From: an uncultured Allomuricauda sp.
GTDB lineage: Bacteria > Bacteroidota > Bacteroidia > Flavobacteriales > Flavobacteriaceae
DNA: 64,000 nt
NCBI RefSeq assembly: GCF_947499585.1
Contig: NZ_CANMOO010000004.1
Span: 124,001 to 188,000, forward strand
Reading direction: 5' to 3'
This document shows positions 63,533-64,000 of this stretch, one piece after another; within the stretch, counting starts at the first letter, position 1; every line of letters begins with the position of its first letter. The notes under the pieces were generated by a model. The model was not told the DNA's origin. It was given only the letters and a program-made list of their open reading frames with translations, and did no database searches. The translations under genes were made by a program, and so were the position numbers.

Positions 63533-64000
63533 TCATAAGGCAGAATTTCCTTCTCCAAGTGTTGGGCTGTTGTCTTCACCCCAATCGGATGATGTTTTCC
63601 CTTCTCCATCATAAGATATACTGGACCCTGAAGCCACATTAGGTACAAATCCACCTGCGTCCCATATACCGGCTTCAACAGCTACAGATTCTCTAGCATT
63701 ACCAGACGCACCCCATTGTACAAAGCTTCTAATGTTTTCAGCATTTCCAAAGCCACTATTGTTAGCGTAAAGACCAAGACCACCAGCATCATCAGGTGCT
63801 TCCAGGGTTGCCGGAGAAATTACAAGAAACTCTCCTGGCGCCAAGTTTGTAGAACCACTTACCACAGTGGTCATTGCTACATCCCCAATTCTAAAATATT
63901 GACCTGGACCAAAACACATCCAGTAGGTAGATAGGTCTACGGTTTGGTTGCCGTTGTTGTACAGTTCAATTTGATCATCCACTAAATATTCCACTTCGTT
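63533..64000 (-). CDS. Lamin-tail-like domain protein, start cut by window
   Basis: About 155 codons in frame to the window edge, which lies before the true start. The sequence begins NEVEYLVDDQIELYNNGNQTVDLSTYWM, a typical lamin-tail (LTD) domain start, then GEFLVISPATLEAPDDAGGLGLY and ends EDNSPTLGEGNSAL. LTD domains are beta-sandwiches often fused to secreted or surface proteins. The GTG at 63994 is not likely to be the start. What lies upstream is outside the window. Confidence 0.75.
   Translation of the reverse strand, partial: NEVEYLVDDQIELYNNGNQTVDLSTYWMCFGPGQYFRIGDVAMTTVVSGSTNLAPGEFLVISPATLEAPDDAGGLGLYANNSGFGNAENIRSFVQWGASGNARESVAVEAGIWDAGGFVPNVASGSSISYDGEGKTSSDWGEDNSPTLGEGNSAL

Noticed and set aside
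1..64000. CRISPR arrays, insertion sequences, rRNA genes
   Set aside because: No repeat-spacer pattern, transposase or integrase, or rRNA sequence was recognised.

Overview
The window comes from a marine member of the Bacteroidota, almost certainly family Flavobacteriaceae. Four things point there: the gliding-motility pair gldB-gldC, TAnnTTTG-type -7 promoter boxes, a SusC/SusD-type glycan uptake pair, and an AT-rich sequence in which A-rich leaders stand in for Shine-Dalgarno sites. TTG and GTG starts are common.

Layout. (1) 1-23 kb is housekeeping and mixed genes. It holds a pair of DUF3857/transglutaminase-like proteins, a MazG-like pyrophosphohydrolase, aroA, queA, rlmN, a polyprenyl synthase, an ECF sigma/membrane/outer-membrane operon, a YKAD-repeat protein, dnaG, a NarL-like regulator, nadE, gldBC, a membrane-bound AraC regulator, engB and an alpha/beta hydrolase. 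(2) 23.0-38.5 kb is a complete, co-directional dcw cluster: mraZ-rsmH-ftsL-ftsI-murE-mraY-murD-ftsW-murG-murC-ftsQ-ftsA-ftsZ. murF and ddl are absent. Most junctions overlap or nearly touch. (3) 38.6-39.1 kb has a YqeY-like gene and tRNA-Arg(TCG). (4) 39.1-61.2 kb is a large alginate utilisation locus. (5) 61.3-64 kb holds minus-strand envelope proteins: a beta-barrel, a YceI protein, an OB-fold protein, a tiny lipoprotein and the start-truncated end of a lamin-tail-like protein.

Alginate locus logic (inferred from families and order). Three PL7-type proteins (one with two catalytic domains) cut alginate outside the cell. A PKD/CBM-like lipoprotein and SusD bind the oligosaccharides, and SusC imports them. 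KdgF opens the unsaturated monomer to DEH, an MFS carrier moves monomers inward, one or both SDRs reduce DEH to KDG, KdgK phosphorylates KDG, and a KDPG aldolase yields pyruvate and glyceraldehyde-3-phosphate. A GntR/FCD regulator is encoded in the middle. Related operator-like palindromes (AACCA-nnn-TGGTT core) lie in front of the regulator gene, in front of susC on top of a perfect TATATTTG box, and between the first PL7 gene and a divergent RraA-like/TIM-barrel pair.

The parts that standard alginate catabolism does not explain are the most interesting. They are the operator-linked RraA-like/Tat-TIM-barrel pair, a second SDR, a NRAMP-fold transporter lacking the metal-binding motifs, and a ketoglutarate-semialdehyde-type dehydrogenase. 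Together they may form a second uronate branch. Other oddities are a zinc-ligand-free DnaG, a response regulator with Glu at the phospho-acceptor site, a probable MraZ operator of 10-bp direct repeats, and a transglutaminase-like pair in which one partner has lost Cys and His.
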